Of a DNA stretch of 64,000 nt, positions 51,771 to 63,200 are shown in pieces. The notes under the pieces were generated by a model. That model was not told the origin of the DNA, made no database searches, and was given only the letters and a program-made list of their open reading frames with translations. This DNA comes from Datnioides undecimradiatus (Eukaryota > Chordata > Actinopteri > Lobotiformes > Datnioididae): positions 2,184,501-2,248,500 of the forward strand of contig WARS01000026.1 of assembly GCA_008933995.1 (NCBI GenBank), in the 5' to 3' direction. A program made the position numbers and the translations under genes. The stretch's first letter is position 1, and each line of letters starts with the position of its first letter.

Positions 51771-52961
51771 CTGAGTTAAGAAAGAAGATTGGGAATGAAT
51801 TTTATTTTATAAAACACAACATCCATATGCATACATCTGTAGAGAGGATGGATCTCATTGCAGTAAGGATGTTTAAAAGAAAGTGTTGTCTTTTTGAAAG
51901 CCATCACAGAAAAATGAAAATCTAATTTGTCATATATCCTGGTGTGGTAAATATAAAAAGAGAATGCTTGAGAAAGGTAAAACTTGTCACTGAGTTTCAC
52001 AAAACAAAAGTCCCATCATAGTTGAACAGAAATGTATCTAGTCGATGAGTTTAGCTGCACAGAGCAGTCGGCGTCTCCTCCAGGGTGCGGCAGGTTGCTG
52101 CTGCTTATCTTTACCCTGCAGGCACTCAAGTGCTGCCCTGACCGACGTCATTATCTGATTACTGCGGAACGTATCAAATAATCCTCACAGGAATAAAACA
52201 CAGCATGAATGTATATATTTCTTTTTACAAATAACTATTTTATCCCTGCTGTTAAAAGTTTCTCAGACTCAGAGGACACGAAATGAATGTTGGTGTAAAA
52301 ACAAACTCTGCCACTGAAAAATTCTCCAACAGATGACACATGTAGTTAATCCAGATTATAATTAGATGATGAGCAACAAACTACATGTGTAGTTTAGCTT
52401 ACAAACAAAGACCGGCTGCCTCACTTCCCTCACAATGTCCTGCGGTCAGCAGATAAGGCAATTCTTGGAATCTGTGGCTTTCTCTTGTGGTCAGATGTTA
52501 TCTTTGTGTTGGCCTCTCCAAAACTAGAGTCTTTTAAAAACCAAAAGTCGGTCAAAAGCTTATTTTATCTTGGCAAAGCTTTGATGTTGAATACATTGAA
52601 TTTTTGATTGCATGAAAAAAAAGGCCACATGTCATTTAGTTCACGACCAGCTGTAGTATACACCATTTTATGTTTCTTTACACTGACCGTCAACAAATTT
52701 TGTTTTTAAACTTAATTCATGTAATGTGTTTTTCACTCAATGAATGAATAAATGAAGCATACATAAATATAAAAATGTATGCTACATATATAATTTCATG
52801 TGTAGCAAATAAAATGTGGTCTATAGCTCTATATAGTAATCTACATTATAGTAGTGTGGTAGTGTAATTGTAATGGTAGTAATAGTAAGTCAATATAGCA
52901 ATGGTTTAATTACCACTACTACAACTACTAAAATATAAAGTAGTAATAGTAATGCTGCCAA

Positions 52962-53002
<41 letters not shown>

Positions 53003-53032
53003 ATAATAATATAAGGTTGTATGGAAGCTCAC
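51771..53032 (-). promoter_or_regulatory. alas2: alas2 intron 1 with a cluster of GATA motifs
   Basis: This intron separates the non-coding IRE exon from the start-codon exon, which begins at 51770. It holds five AGATAA motifs: 52105-52110, 52151-52156, 52498-52503 and 52565-52570 (read as TTATCT on plus) and 52451-52456 (plus). In mammals ALAS2 intron 1 carries a GATA1-dependent erythroid enhancer, so the same role is plausible here. The function is inferred. Confidence 0.5.
52962..53012. repeat. (TAC)n / (TAA)n trinucleotide repeat
   Basis: About thirteen TAC units are followed by a few TAA units. They lie some 20-70 bases inside alas2 intron 1, just after the IRE exon donor. Degenerate TAC/TAG units continue to the left to about 52910. 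Confidence 0.9.
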
Positions 53033-53110
53033 CTGTTGACCTGCACTGAGGACGAACTTCAAAGCAGCAAATAGACAGAGGGTCAGAAAGTGTCAACAGT
53101 TATGGGTCAG
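53033..53110 (-). other. alas2: alas2 non-coding exon 1
   Basis: The exon 3' end at 53033 is followed by a clean donor (caacag|gtgagc on the minus strand). The exon contains the iron-responsive element within 30 bases of that donor. The 5' boundary near 53110 is an estimate from the usual short ALAS2 leader and is not seen directly. Confidence 0.65.
53038..53060 (-). promoter_or_regulatory. alas2: Iron-responsive element in the alas2 5' UTR
   Basis: On the minus strand GTTCGTCCT is followed by the loop CAGTGC and then AGGTCAAC. This gives the canonical hexaloop, a five-pair upper stem (GTCCT with AGGTC), the unpaired C and a lower stem (GTT with AAC). It matches the human ALAS2 IRE as I remember it except for one base, which leaves a U-U opposition at the second upper-stem position. 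IRP1/IRP2 binding would block translation when iron is low. Confidence 0.9.
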
Positions 53111-53120
53111 ATGCTGAAGA

Positions 53121-53235
53121 GCATTATGTAATCAGCTCAGCTCCCACCCACCTCCCAGTCATATGGGACTCAGCTTTGGGGGCCACCCAGCAGTGTGTCT
53201 GTGTGTATCTGTGTGTGCGCGTGCTGATAGGTGAC
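53121..53235 (-). promoter_or_regulatory. alas2: alas2 erythroid-type promoter elements
   Basis: A CACCC-box block (ctcccacccacctccca on plus, 53141-53157), a TGATAG motif at 53225-53230 and an AT-rich 'gcattatgtaatc' at 53121-53133 lie just upstream of exon 1. CACCC (KLF1-type) plus GATA is the classic erythroid promoter pair. Use of these sites is inferred. Confidence 0.5.
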
Positions 53236-54204
53236 TCTCACAGTAATACAAATTGACTTCACGGTGTCGAGGCCTTCTCACCGGGGTTGCTGTCGACAGC
53301 AATTATGACAATATATTTTAATTTGTCCTAAGAAACTTGAATAATTAAGCATTTTTAAAAATTATGTTTAGAAATAGTATTTTTTGATTGTTCATTCACT
53401 CCGCATGACAACTGAACAAACTCCTTCTGGTAATGAAGGTCATGGGATGAGGCTGAAAGCTCCAGAGTAAATCTAGTAAGTGGACTCTGAGTTAGGATCT
53501 TGTTTTTATAAAGCTGTTTCCAGAGTCTAGACTGAAACTTAAAGCTCGGTTGATGAACACATTCATAAGTATTTGCATACAGGGCATCCTATGACATGCG
53601 ATATGGTGTTTCCTCCCCTGAAAGGCACTTTTTTGCGTTTCCTATCACTGATGGGCAACCATGGAGATACCCTCATTAAACTATCAACGAAGCACACAAG
53701 CTAAGTATTAAGTTCACACGTGAATTGAATTGAAATATTTAATCGCCACAGATTGCAGAGAGAGGCTTCATATTATATTTCAGGAGACAGTAAATACTGC
53801 CTGTCATCTTCTGTTTTTCTTTTCTTTGTGCAGCCTGTGCTCTGTGAAACTCCCTGTCAGTCAGCCTGTAATTAACTGTGTATCTAGCGGAGGGTGTGTT
53901 TTCACCAGCAGATGGTGCATTCCTCGGGCTTTTATGAATCGGTGCTGCTGCTACTGCTGCTGCTGCTCGTGTAGAGGCGGAGTTTCTCTCTGCTGTCGTC
54001 GACGTGCAGGCGGCGGGCAGCAGGCAGAGGGCAGCAGGCTGAGTTCATCTCCATCTACATCCTGACTGGATCACAGGACCGACATCATCACCCACCTATC
54101 CACCCTGACAAGGACAACCGCTCCCCAAAATAAAAACACAGGGACAGGATTTCTCTCTTTCTCTCCCTCATTCTCTCTTTGAAAGACGCATCGAAAGCAG
54201 CAAA
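53235..54204 (+). promoter_or_regulatory. Divergent alas2/necab3 intergenic region and necab3 5' UTR
   Basis: Under 1 kb separates the two head-to-head genes. The right half (about 53890-54204) is more CpG- and CTG-rich and leads into the necab3 start codon as probable 5' UTR. Around 53460-53660 are phrases (tagtaagtggact; ccatggagataccctca) that resemble parts of the MITE-like element at 23564, so an old copy may lie here. The necab3 transcription start is not defined. Confidence 0.4.
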
Positions 54205-57200
54205 ATGCTGGCCTGCACAGAGATGATCACCATGTGTCTTCAGTCTGCCAAGCACGAACACTTGAGAAAGCAGCAGGAGCTTGACCACAACCAAAATCAA
54301 GGCATCTCTCTCGTTCAGGACGTAAGTACCCTCTGTTTTATTTTTTTGAGTTGCAGCCTTAAAATGACCCTCCTGTCATCTCTTAACAGTTTGTCCTCTA
54401 GAGGTATTTTGGGATAATCACATGCACGATTGTGTCCATATTTAGACACGTTTTGCTCACGTCCACCCGTGGGTCGTCATGCAAAGGCGCACAATGAGTA
54501 ACGCACTGTCCGTCATTCTGCTCTTTATGAATGGCTCATACTGAATTGATGCTCGCCAGTCCCCCCATTCACATGTGCTCCATGCACAGCAGCCCTATTA
54601 TGTAAGAAAGGTGAGTGCATGCCCATTAGTGCTTGAATAACAAAGGAGATGCCATAACACAGTCATCTGACGTATAAACGTTTAGACTCATTTGTCCTTT
54701 TTTAACTTGCAAAGCATCACAGTGGGGACGTTTTAATGTGACTGTCTTCCTCTTGCTTCATTTTCTATTTAGGGTCATGATACTGGTTAGATGAAACATG
54801 CATAGGGTCTATATAAAACATGATATGCTATACATATTTAATGAACAGCCTTCAGTCCCACAGCTCTAAACACAAACTATAAAAATAGAAAGATCTTAAA
54901 CAGTGGATGATTTAATGAGGATTCTGCCTGCACAGTTGACAGAGGGTTGGACTGACATGCATACAATTGTTCTCCAACTTAGCCACCTTGGTTCTTAATC
55001 TTTATGCTACAGTGTGAAAAGAAAATTGCAGGTGATCTCTCCATATAAAAGATGTCAGCGGTAATATGTACATGCAGTATTATATCCTAAAACTAATGCT
55101 TTGTGCTTGGAGCCTTTATGGCCCTTGCAGCCTCTGGTTTACTGAGGACACCAGATAATACAAGCAGCATCATTTCCCAGCCTTTAGACTTCCCGACAGC
55201 TGGCTGTAAATAAAACTCTCCTGTTTCCTTGAGGCAGATTATTGGCCGGCAGTGGGAACATTAGACTGCAGCAAGTACGCAATTGGTTTAAATGCAGTTA
55301 GTATCCATTCTCTCCAGCGCAGTGCTGCATAACCTCCAAACTGGCATTTCCTCACTGAAACTATTACGGTGTCTAATGGATGGTCATTTATTCTTTAATA
55401 GCTGCATAAATCAAGAGTGTGATCACTGGGAGGCAACTTATTGAATGACCTGCACTGATTCTTTTCCCTTTGATTCCTCAGAACTAAATCATGCTGGTGC
55501 TCACGATCATATTTGCAGTATTTTTAGAGAATACTAAGCCTCCTTTGTGCTTTCCTTCCTCTACACAGACTCATTACAGCTCACTTAGACTTGAGCAAGC
55601 TTTTTTCTCCGTCTCTCTAAAAAAAAGGCTGTCTTTGTCTATATAATTAGACAAGCTGACGGACTCATTGTTTGGTTTAAAAGGCTCGCAATTGTGTGAA
55701 GGCTGTTAGCGTTTTACATCCCTAGGAAGTGTTTTGCAGCTCTTTTTGAGATAACAATTTCCTTCAGGGGTGGGTGGGAAGCATTTCACATGTAGCTAAG
55801 ATTTTGTAGATGTTCAGAGAGTGTCATTTACTTCCCCTGCTGTAGTTTTATTGCATTCAGTAGGACTCAGTGTGACGTATGAACATGCCCCAGGGACTGG
55901 CTGAGATATATATGACAACCGAGCAGCATCCATTTAGCTAACACTGCTTTTAGAAGGTCCTCATTGCCTCTGTGGGATGACAACATCAACTCCACCAACC
56001 TCCCACTGAACAGCACAGAGGAGGAATAAAGGCCAGTAAATCTACAGTTTCTCCAGAGCCGATGTTTATTACTCTCAATTTGTTGCCCAGAGTTTATGGA
56101 GCGGCTCCCTGTTGGCCCCCTTTGACGGGTCTTGGACCAGGTGCTTACATCAGCACTTTTAATTGCTTAGGGTGATTTGACAACAACAGCGCAGCCACCT
56201 GGTTTCATGCCACCACCTGAATCCAAACATCTGGTCAGATGTGCTAATAACAGGACCATACCAGTTGTTTTGCATGGTTTAATCCATTATCTACAAATCA
56301 TTTATACTTGAGATGACAGATGACCTTTGTCTGTGTTTTGGACCTCACTGATACATCATGCAGGTCAATAATTTGTCCCATATCAGCTCATCAGAGATAT
56401 TCAGATTGGTTTTGGGGTGTAGGCACTGCAGTGCAGAGCTGCCAAATTGTGTTTTGAAATGGTGTTTTCAGTTGGAGTTATTAAAATTATATAGTTATTA
56501 AAATAATGAAAAATGGCTTTGAAGTCTTTCCTGTGCCTTACATAACATTGAAGAAAACAGGCTAAAATAGATATTAGCAATTTAATTCACCAATGAAGGA
56601 CATTTTATGGATCCCCACAACTTAACAAAGGCATTAAAAAATGACCAGACAAGTGTTTTTAGATTAACGTTAATACCTTTGTCCTACAAAAATGTGTTGT
56701 TAGTTACAGGTCTGCCAACACCACTGTTGTAAGTACAAATTAATGTATAGTCTGGTTTCATTCTCAACATTTAACTGTTGCTATTTTCTGTTAGCATTTT
56801 GTTTTAGTATCTCACTCAGTACGCATGTTAGTCACAACCCTCTGAGAAACAAAATACGTGACCTTTTGCAAAAAATGTTTACGTTATGGCTTCATCTGAA
56901 AAAACTGTTTTTTTTCACCCATGCTAATATTCAACAGTCTTGACCTTGGTTTCCATTCGTGTCTGTATCATATTATATACTTTTAGCCTACTTGAGTTGT
57001 GTGATCCATCATCTTGCACATCGTGTCTGGATTCATTTTTATCAGTACAACATCAGTGTTTTGAGTCCAGACAGTGCAGACTTTTCAAACCAGTATGTCC
57101 TTAAACTGCATTACGTGCTATTGAGATAAAGAAAGCAGACATGAGTGTTGACTGTGATTGATCACGCAATCTGCTAAATGATTCTAATACCATACAGGAA

Positions 57201-60200
57201 TGAGTGGAGGATGTTAAGTGTAAATTACTTTCAGACCCTTAATTTCACTCTGATTGGACCACGAAGATCAAATGTTTTCCTGGTTCCTGAGATATTCGGT
57301 GTATGAGCTACATGTGTTCAGTACTATTTTATCTGGAATGGATTTCTGTGAGGCTCAACAGACATGTCTTTGGAGGAGGGATGTTGGAAAATGGGATGTG
57401 AGCAGAGCGTGTCCAGGCCTTGACACTTGATGTGCTTGAAAGGTGACAGCTGGATGTGAGACCACTGCTCAGCTCTGATGTTACAGTTAATCAACCAGCC
57501 ACTCGGACTCTATTGGTCCACACAGAGTGATTGAGCAGGAAAAAGAAAAAACAAAACAAAACAGGTGCCACTGTGATCTCACAAACAACATATCACCCTC
57601 CTAAAACAGATCTGACTTCTCACAGGTTTTGTGTTACACGGTGTTAAGGTTGAAGACATTAATGAAAATTTTACAGCAAAAATTAATGAACACGAAGGTC
57701 TATTGCTTCCTGCCTGCAGGTTTTGTACAAAATCATGGGAAGTATCTCTGAGCAGCATGACTGTTCTCAATGCCCGGAGAGAAAAAAAAGAATAACATAA
57801 AAGCTGTTATTCCAAAGCTCCTCTCGGTGCATATAAATGTCAGCGTTTCATTTCCTGTGATGTCTCAAGTCTCTTTTGTTATTGAAATGTGGAAATTACA
57901 GCTCCTCTTAAACATTCTCCTGTGCACGAAGAAAGAGCAATATGCCAAAAAACAGTTCTCATACAGATGGATTGCCTCACATTTGTGGAGACTCACCAGC
58001 TGGCTTACTTCACTGCTTCTCCACTAGGCACAAAATCTCTGTATTTGTGTTGCATTTTATCTCCAATTATTAAAATAAACAGTTACGGCACAAAGATACT
58101 ATTCTTCTTCTCCTTTGCTCAAAACTTCAAATATCATTGATCCATGTTTTTCATCTTTTTCTCACTGTCTTTTGTATCTTATGCCAGTACCCAAACCTAA
58201 AAGACTTTAACACCGTCTTCTCCTCTTATTTCAGATATTACGCCGGGCAGACAAAAATGGTGAGTAAGCAAAATGTGCAGCTAATTAGATTACACGGCTT
58301 ATCGCATCTCAATTAAAAATCTCTTTGAAGGAGTTGCTGCGCAGAAAAATGGGATGCACCAGTGCAAAAAAAACTTTGATGACTCTGTTTATACAGGCAG
58401 CCTGTTTTATGTGACCCTGGTGGGATTTATCTTTCTGTTTTTTTGCCATTCTTGAGAGATTCAGGTAGTAAGGATATAAATAACCAAGCTCAGGTGCAGC
58501 TGCATCTCTGTGGTTTTGTGATTCGATTGTATTTGACGGGATGAACTCTGTCGATGCAGCCGCTCACCATGCAATGCTCATCTCAGTGATATCCAACAAT
58601 ATAGTATATCGTCAGCGAGACTGCAATATATGTATTCATAAATTTATGCAATAAGTGTAATACAAGTGACATTGCTGTATAGCAAGTGTGGCCTATCCTG
58701 TTTTCCAAAGTAGATAATGGATTTTAAACTCTGAAAGTTACAAATTCACTGGAGACTTGCACCTGATGTGCCCTCCATCGCTCATTCCCACCTCACGCCA
58801 CCCTCTGCTAATATGTCACTGTTACGTTTGATTAATGTGTTGCAATGTTACATTTAAATCTCCTCCTCACTTCAAAGGAGCTCCTTGCCAGTAAATATCT
58901 CCTGGGAAAACATGGAGCATTCAGCTCTGCATGAAAAACTGTGCTGACAAACAGGAAAATGTCTTTTGCTCTTTAATTTTTTATTCATGCATCTGCATTT
59001 AATGAAATGTAAAACACACGAGGGCCAAGTGATTAATGCTTGTAGAGTATCTCCAAGCTCTGAATCAGTTTTTTAAAAATGATCTCAGGAGGGTGGTGAG
59101 TGTGTTGCATAAGTGCAGGAGTCATGATGCAACCTGTGCTGCCATGAGCAGGGGTTGTCTGGGGTGCCTCGCAGCTCGTGTGGAGATGTTTAGATACAAG
59201 AACAAAATTTGTGAATTATGAAGGAGCTCTTGCAAGATGCTTTTTCTCTGCGGCTGTTGTGAAGAAACTGTAGAGGATAAAATGAAGAGAGTGGGTGGAT
59301 TCTTATTTCTTCCAAGTTGCGTCTAGTCTCATGTGTTCGCTTGTGAATTAGTGGCTGAAAACACAACAGGGGTGTGACATTTTAATAGAAATAGGTGTTG
59401 ACTCCATCTAAGTTAGGTTTTTATATTACATGCATTTTTGTGGGACCTCAAGCCTGCTCCTCGTGTTCACCCTTTCCACCCGCTGCACTCGAGCACTCAC
59501 ACAGAGCTTTTATTTTATACCCTTTGTAAAAAGGAGGGGGATAAAGCAAGAGAGGAGAGCTCCGTCGCATGTTTGTGGTAGTTATCTTCAATTTGCAGCC
59601 GAGCTCTGCTTTGGTTCTTGTCTTCAAAAACTCACTGAGTCGTGCACCCGAGAGGAAAGCGCCTCCTCCCAATCAGCACTGAGTGGGCTGCCATGATACG
59701 CCTCGAGCACTGCGGATTTACCACATAATGAGGGCTGGCTACCAACCCACCACACTCTATTCTTACACGCTGTTGTAATGAGGAATTAAATTTTTTAAAA
59801 GCAAAAAAACAATTATACAAGAATATAAAGTATATACTGAGAGCCTTTCGACACCCATTTTGCGCTGAGATTAGTTTCTAATACATTCCTGTTCTCCAAG
59901 ATTTTCAGTATAACCACAAAAAAGTGTGATCAGTGATGTTAGAATCCAATAAATCAGCATGGAGGTTTTGTCTTATGCAATTAAAGCACGGAAGAGCGGC
60001 ACATTTTGTTGAGTGTGATAACTCAGAGAGACTTTCATCACAAGCAGACAAAGTGTCATCATCTGAGCTTAATCGTTTTCACAAGCAGCGGGCTGAAAAA
60101 TGATTTGTCAAGGCCATTGACTGGGTTCATATCCATGATAGCTTTATAACATGGACTAGTATTGTTTCAGTTTATGACGATTTCCAATTGTATTATTATT

Positions 60201-63200
60201 ATGGATGTGGTTTTGATTTTTCTCCCTCTCCATAACAGAAAGCACTGTGAGCTTTTGGCTTCACGGGGATGTTCACTCGCAGCCTTTTAATTAAGGCTGT
60301 ATTCGGTGCTGTAGCAGAGAGGATTGTAGACGACAGCAGAAACTTCAGAGGAAGCAGTGATGGACAAAAGTGCTGCAGCTACGGCTGGAGGGGAGGAATA
60401 TTATTATGAGACAGAGATATTCAGCTATGTGTATCTATTAACTGTTTTAGCAACAAAATTATTCCAATTATTAGTTCAAATGGAGTTTTGACACCTGAAA
60501 TTTGGACATTTATGTGCAGAAGATGATTTAAATTACTACATGACTACTAAATGACTACACTGGTCTAAAATATTAAAAATAGGTTAAATGAAGTTATGTG
60601 TCTTGGTTTTCATGTATACCTGTAACTGGAGTTATTTATTGGTGGTGTCTACTCTTTGGTCTATTCTTATCTCTCATATTCTCTTCAATTGCACTTCTGG
60701 GTTTCATGAATTATTGCTGCTGCCTCAGTGTTAGCACTTTTAGCTTTAGGATTCCCTGGAAAGACACAAGCTTCAGTGCGGGACGAGACCTTTTCAGGTG
60801 CAGTTTTATTCAGTGCGAAGCGAGGCAATTAGAGCTACTAAGCTGCCTTGCGTCTGTCTGAGAGGCACTGATTTATCATCCAACTGAACAACACTTTAAT
60901 TTCCCTGTAGAGGTGTTGTATCGATGCTTGTTAGTCACAAAACCTCTGGATCACTTGCTGCAAAATCTCCATATGCACACATAGGTTAAACTACTTTACA
61001 GGTTTTTTGCAGGCTTGATAAATGTTAACTGATTTTTAAAATTATTGCTGACAGACTAATTCAACAAATCTTCCAACATAATGCCTTCAGGAGACAAGGC
61101 CGATGATTCGACAATACCAAAACATAATTCAGACTCCATAGCCCCAAGCTCAACCATTTTACAACTGCAGCTTTGCTTCCTAAAAAACAGTGAACACTTG
61201 CATATTATGCCATCTGAGCTGCACTGTAACTCGTATTCGGGTGTCTAATTGGGTGTGAATCTACACCAGAGCAGTTCTGATGGAGAAAGCTGTAGAATGA
61301 GTCAGAGGTGCAACAGATTGTGTTTACTCCTACGGTGTGGAAAGAAGATTTTTTTACAGGGAAGTTTGAGAAAAGATTTATAATTCTGCTCTGTCTAATA
61401 GCTTCATCTCTGATATGTGAGGTTTGACATCACCAGACCACAGACAGTAGTTCATTAAACACACAGATTACTGTATGAATCTGATGTCAGGATTGGTGAT
61501 AAAGCAACAGCATCGTCTTCTGAGAATGTGTCATTTGGCTAACAAGCCTGTGCTGCAAACGCATGATGTCCAGAGCCACCCGCCTTGTAAGCTGGCAAGA
61601 AGTCAGAAATAGTTCCTACAAACTAACAGATGATATGATTTACTGTTGGCTCAGGCCTATCAGTTGGAGCTCTGCTGTCTGGCGGGGATCTCAGAGCCGG
61701 GTCTCAAAAGGTTTCATTGCTTACTGAGCAAAGCTGGCAAGGTGGAGGCGATATCTCATTATCGTCTGAAGTTTGTCTGCTATTGAGCTCTGCTCTGACT
61801 ACTCAAACTAGCCCTCAATCCTTGCTCCCAATTTCCTTGGGACCTTGCACTCCCTGCAGCACACAGACACTGCTAGTCAGAGGTGCTTACTTTAAGCATG
61901 CTTACCTTCAGCGGACGCTCGTGTCCTTGTGTTTCTGTCCTTGTGTTTATGCTCTCTTAGACGCCATTAGCTGCACACTGCTGTAATGTTGGTTCATGTG
62001 TCGTTGAAGAAATGACGTCAAAACAGTGGTTAAATGAGTTTGCATCAGGTTCAGCTGTGAGAAATTAAAAGCACCAATGTGGTCTCATTAAAAAGGAAGT
62101 GTGGAGTTTAATTAGGTCATTATTACTCCTAAGAGCACAAATTGGATTTTTAGCTGTATCACATTGCTAACAAATAATCATTTACTACAGTAATTTAGTT
62201 GGATAATGGGACATTATTAGAAAATTCATATCAGTTTTCAAGTCCTCTTTTTTTGCTCTTGACAGAGGTTTTAAAGCTTAATGAAGACAGTGTTTGGGAG
62301 TATGCCGATTGACTTGGAGTATTTTCATTTTCAGCAGCACCTCTGAGCTTATCACTGGAATTAATTTAGTGTCATGAAGCCAAAGTAGCCTCGTTTCATT
62401 ATACTGAACAATGTAAAAACACATCATAAAGGCAGAGCGATAAAACCTCTCAGGCATCAGTGTTTTTTACAGGTTTCTCTCCTTTCAGATGACGGGAAAC
62501 TGTCCTTGGAGGAGTTCCAGTCGTACTTCACTGATGGTATCCTCACTGATGAACAGATGCAGGAGCTGTATTACTCCATCGACAGGCAGCAGACAGAGTA
62601 AGCTCATCCTCCTTTTTGGACATCTTCCAACTCTGCTGCCATCTGTAGCCCCTCCTGCTCTCCTGCTGCCTGGCAGTGAGATGTCAACACCTCACTTCAG
62701 TGAAGGACATGTCCATATTCCATAGAGAGCCTAATTACGGCATGAAAGCCACAGAGTTTGTGGCATTCTGTTTGCACACTGATGAGAAATATGATTGTAA
62801 AATATGCAAACATTTGTTTGTGCCACCAGCTTATAATTAAATGGAGTCACACGTGGAGTGTTTAAGCTACAACTTAAAAAATGTGAGACAACAAAAAAAG
62901 ACTGCAATACATAACAAACATGTAAACACTCCAGCTCATCTGTCAACCCCTTGGTTGTTAAAGGAGATGTTTAAGGTTCTTCAGTCAAATCAAATCTGAC
63001 TTTGTTTCATTTTTGGAAATCTTAAGTACATATAATACTGAGACACAAATATCCAAAGTACACTGTGCTGTGTCCAGTAAACTTAAGTCACTGTTACTAT
63101 ACATAATAGTATATGATACTTTACATTATGAGCTGTAAAAGAGACTTCATGTTTAGTTGAGTTGTTGAGTGTCTCATTGTGTCTACAGCTGTTGTGGTCA

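Noticed and set aside
52890..53096. Minus-strand frame with a poly-Val run
   Set aside because: It is produced by the TAC repeat read in reverse and overlaps the alas2 IRE exon.
53946..53968. Short CTG-rich run before necab3 considered as a repeat expansion locus
   Set aside because: It has only a few units and is interrupted, so nothing beyond ordinary 5' UTR low complexity is supported.
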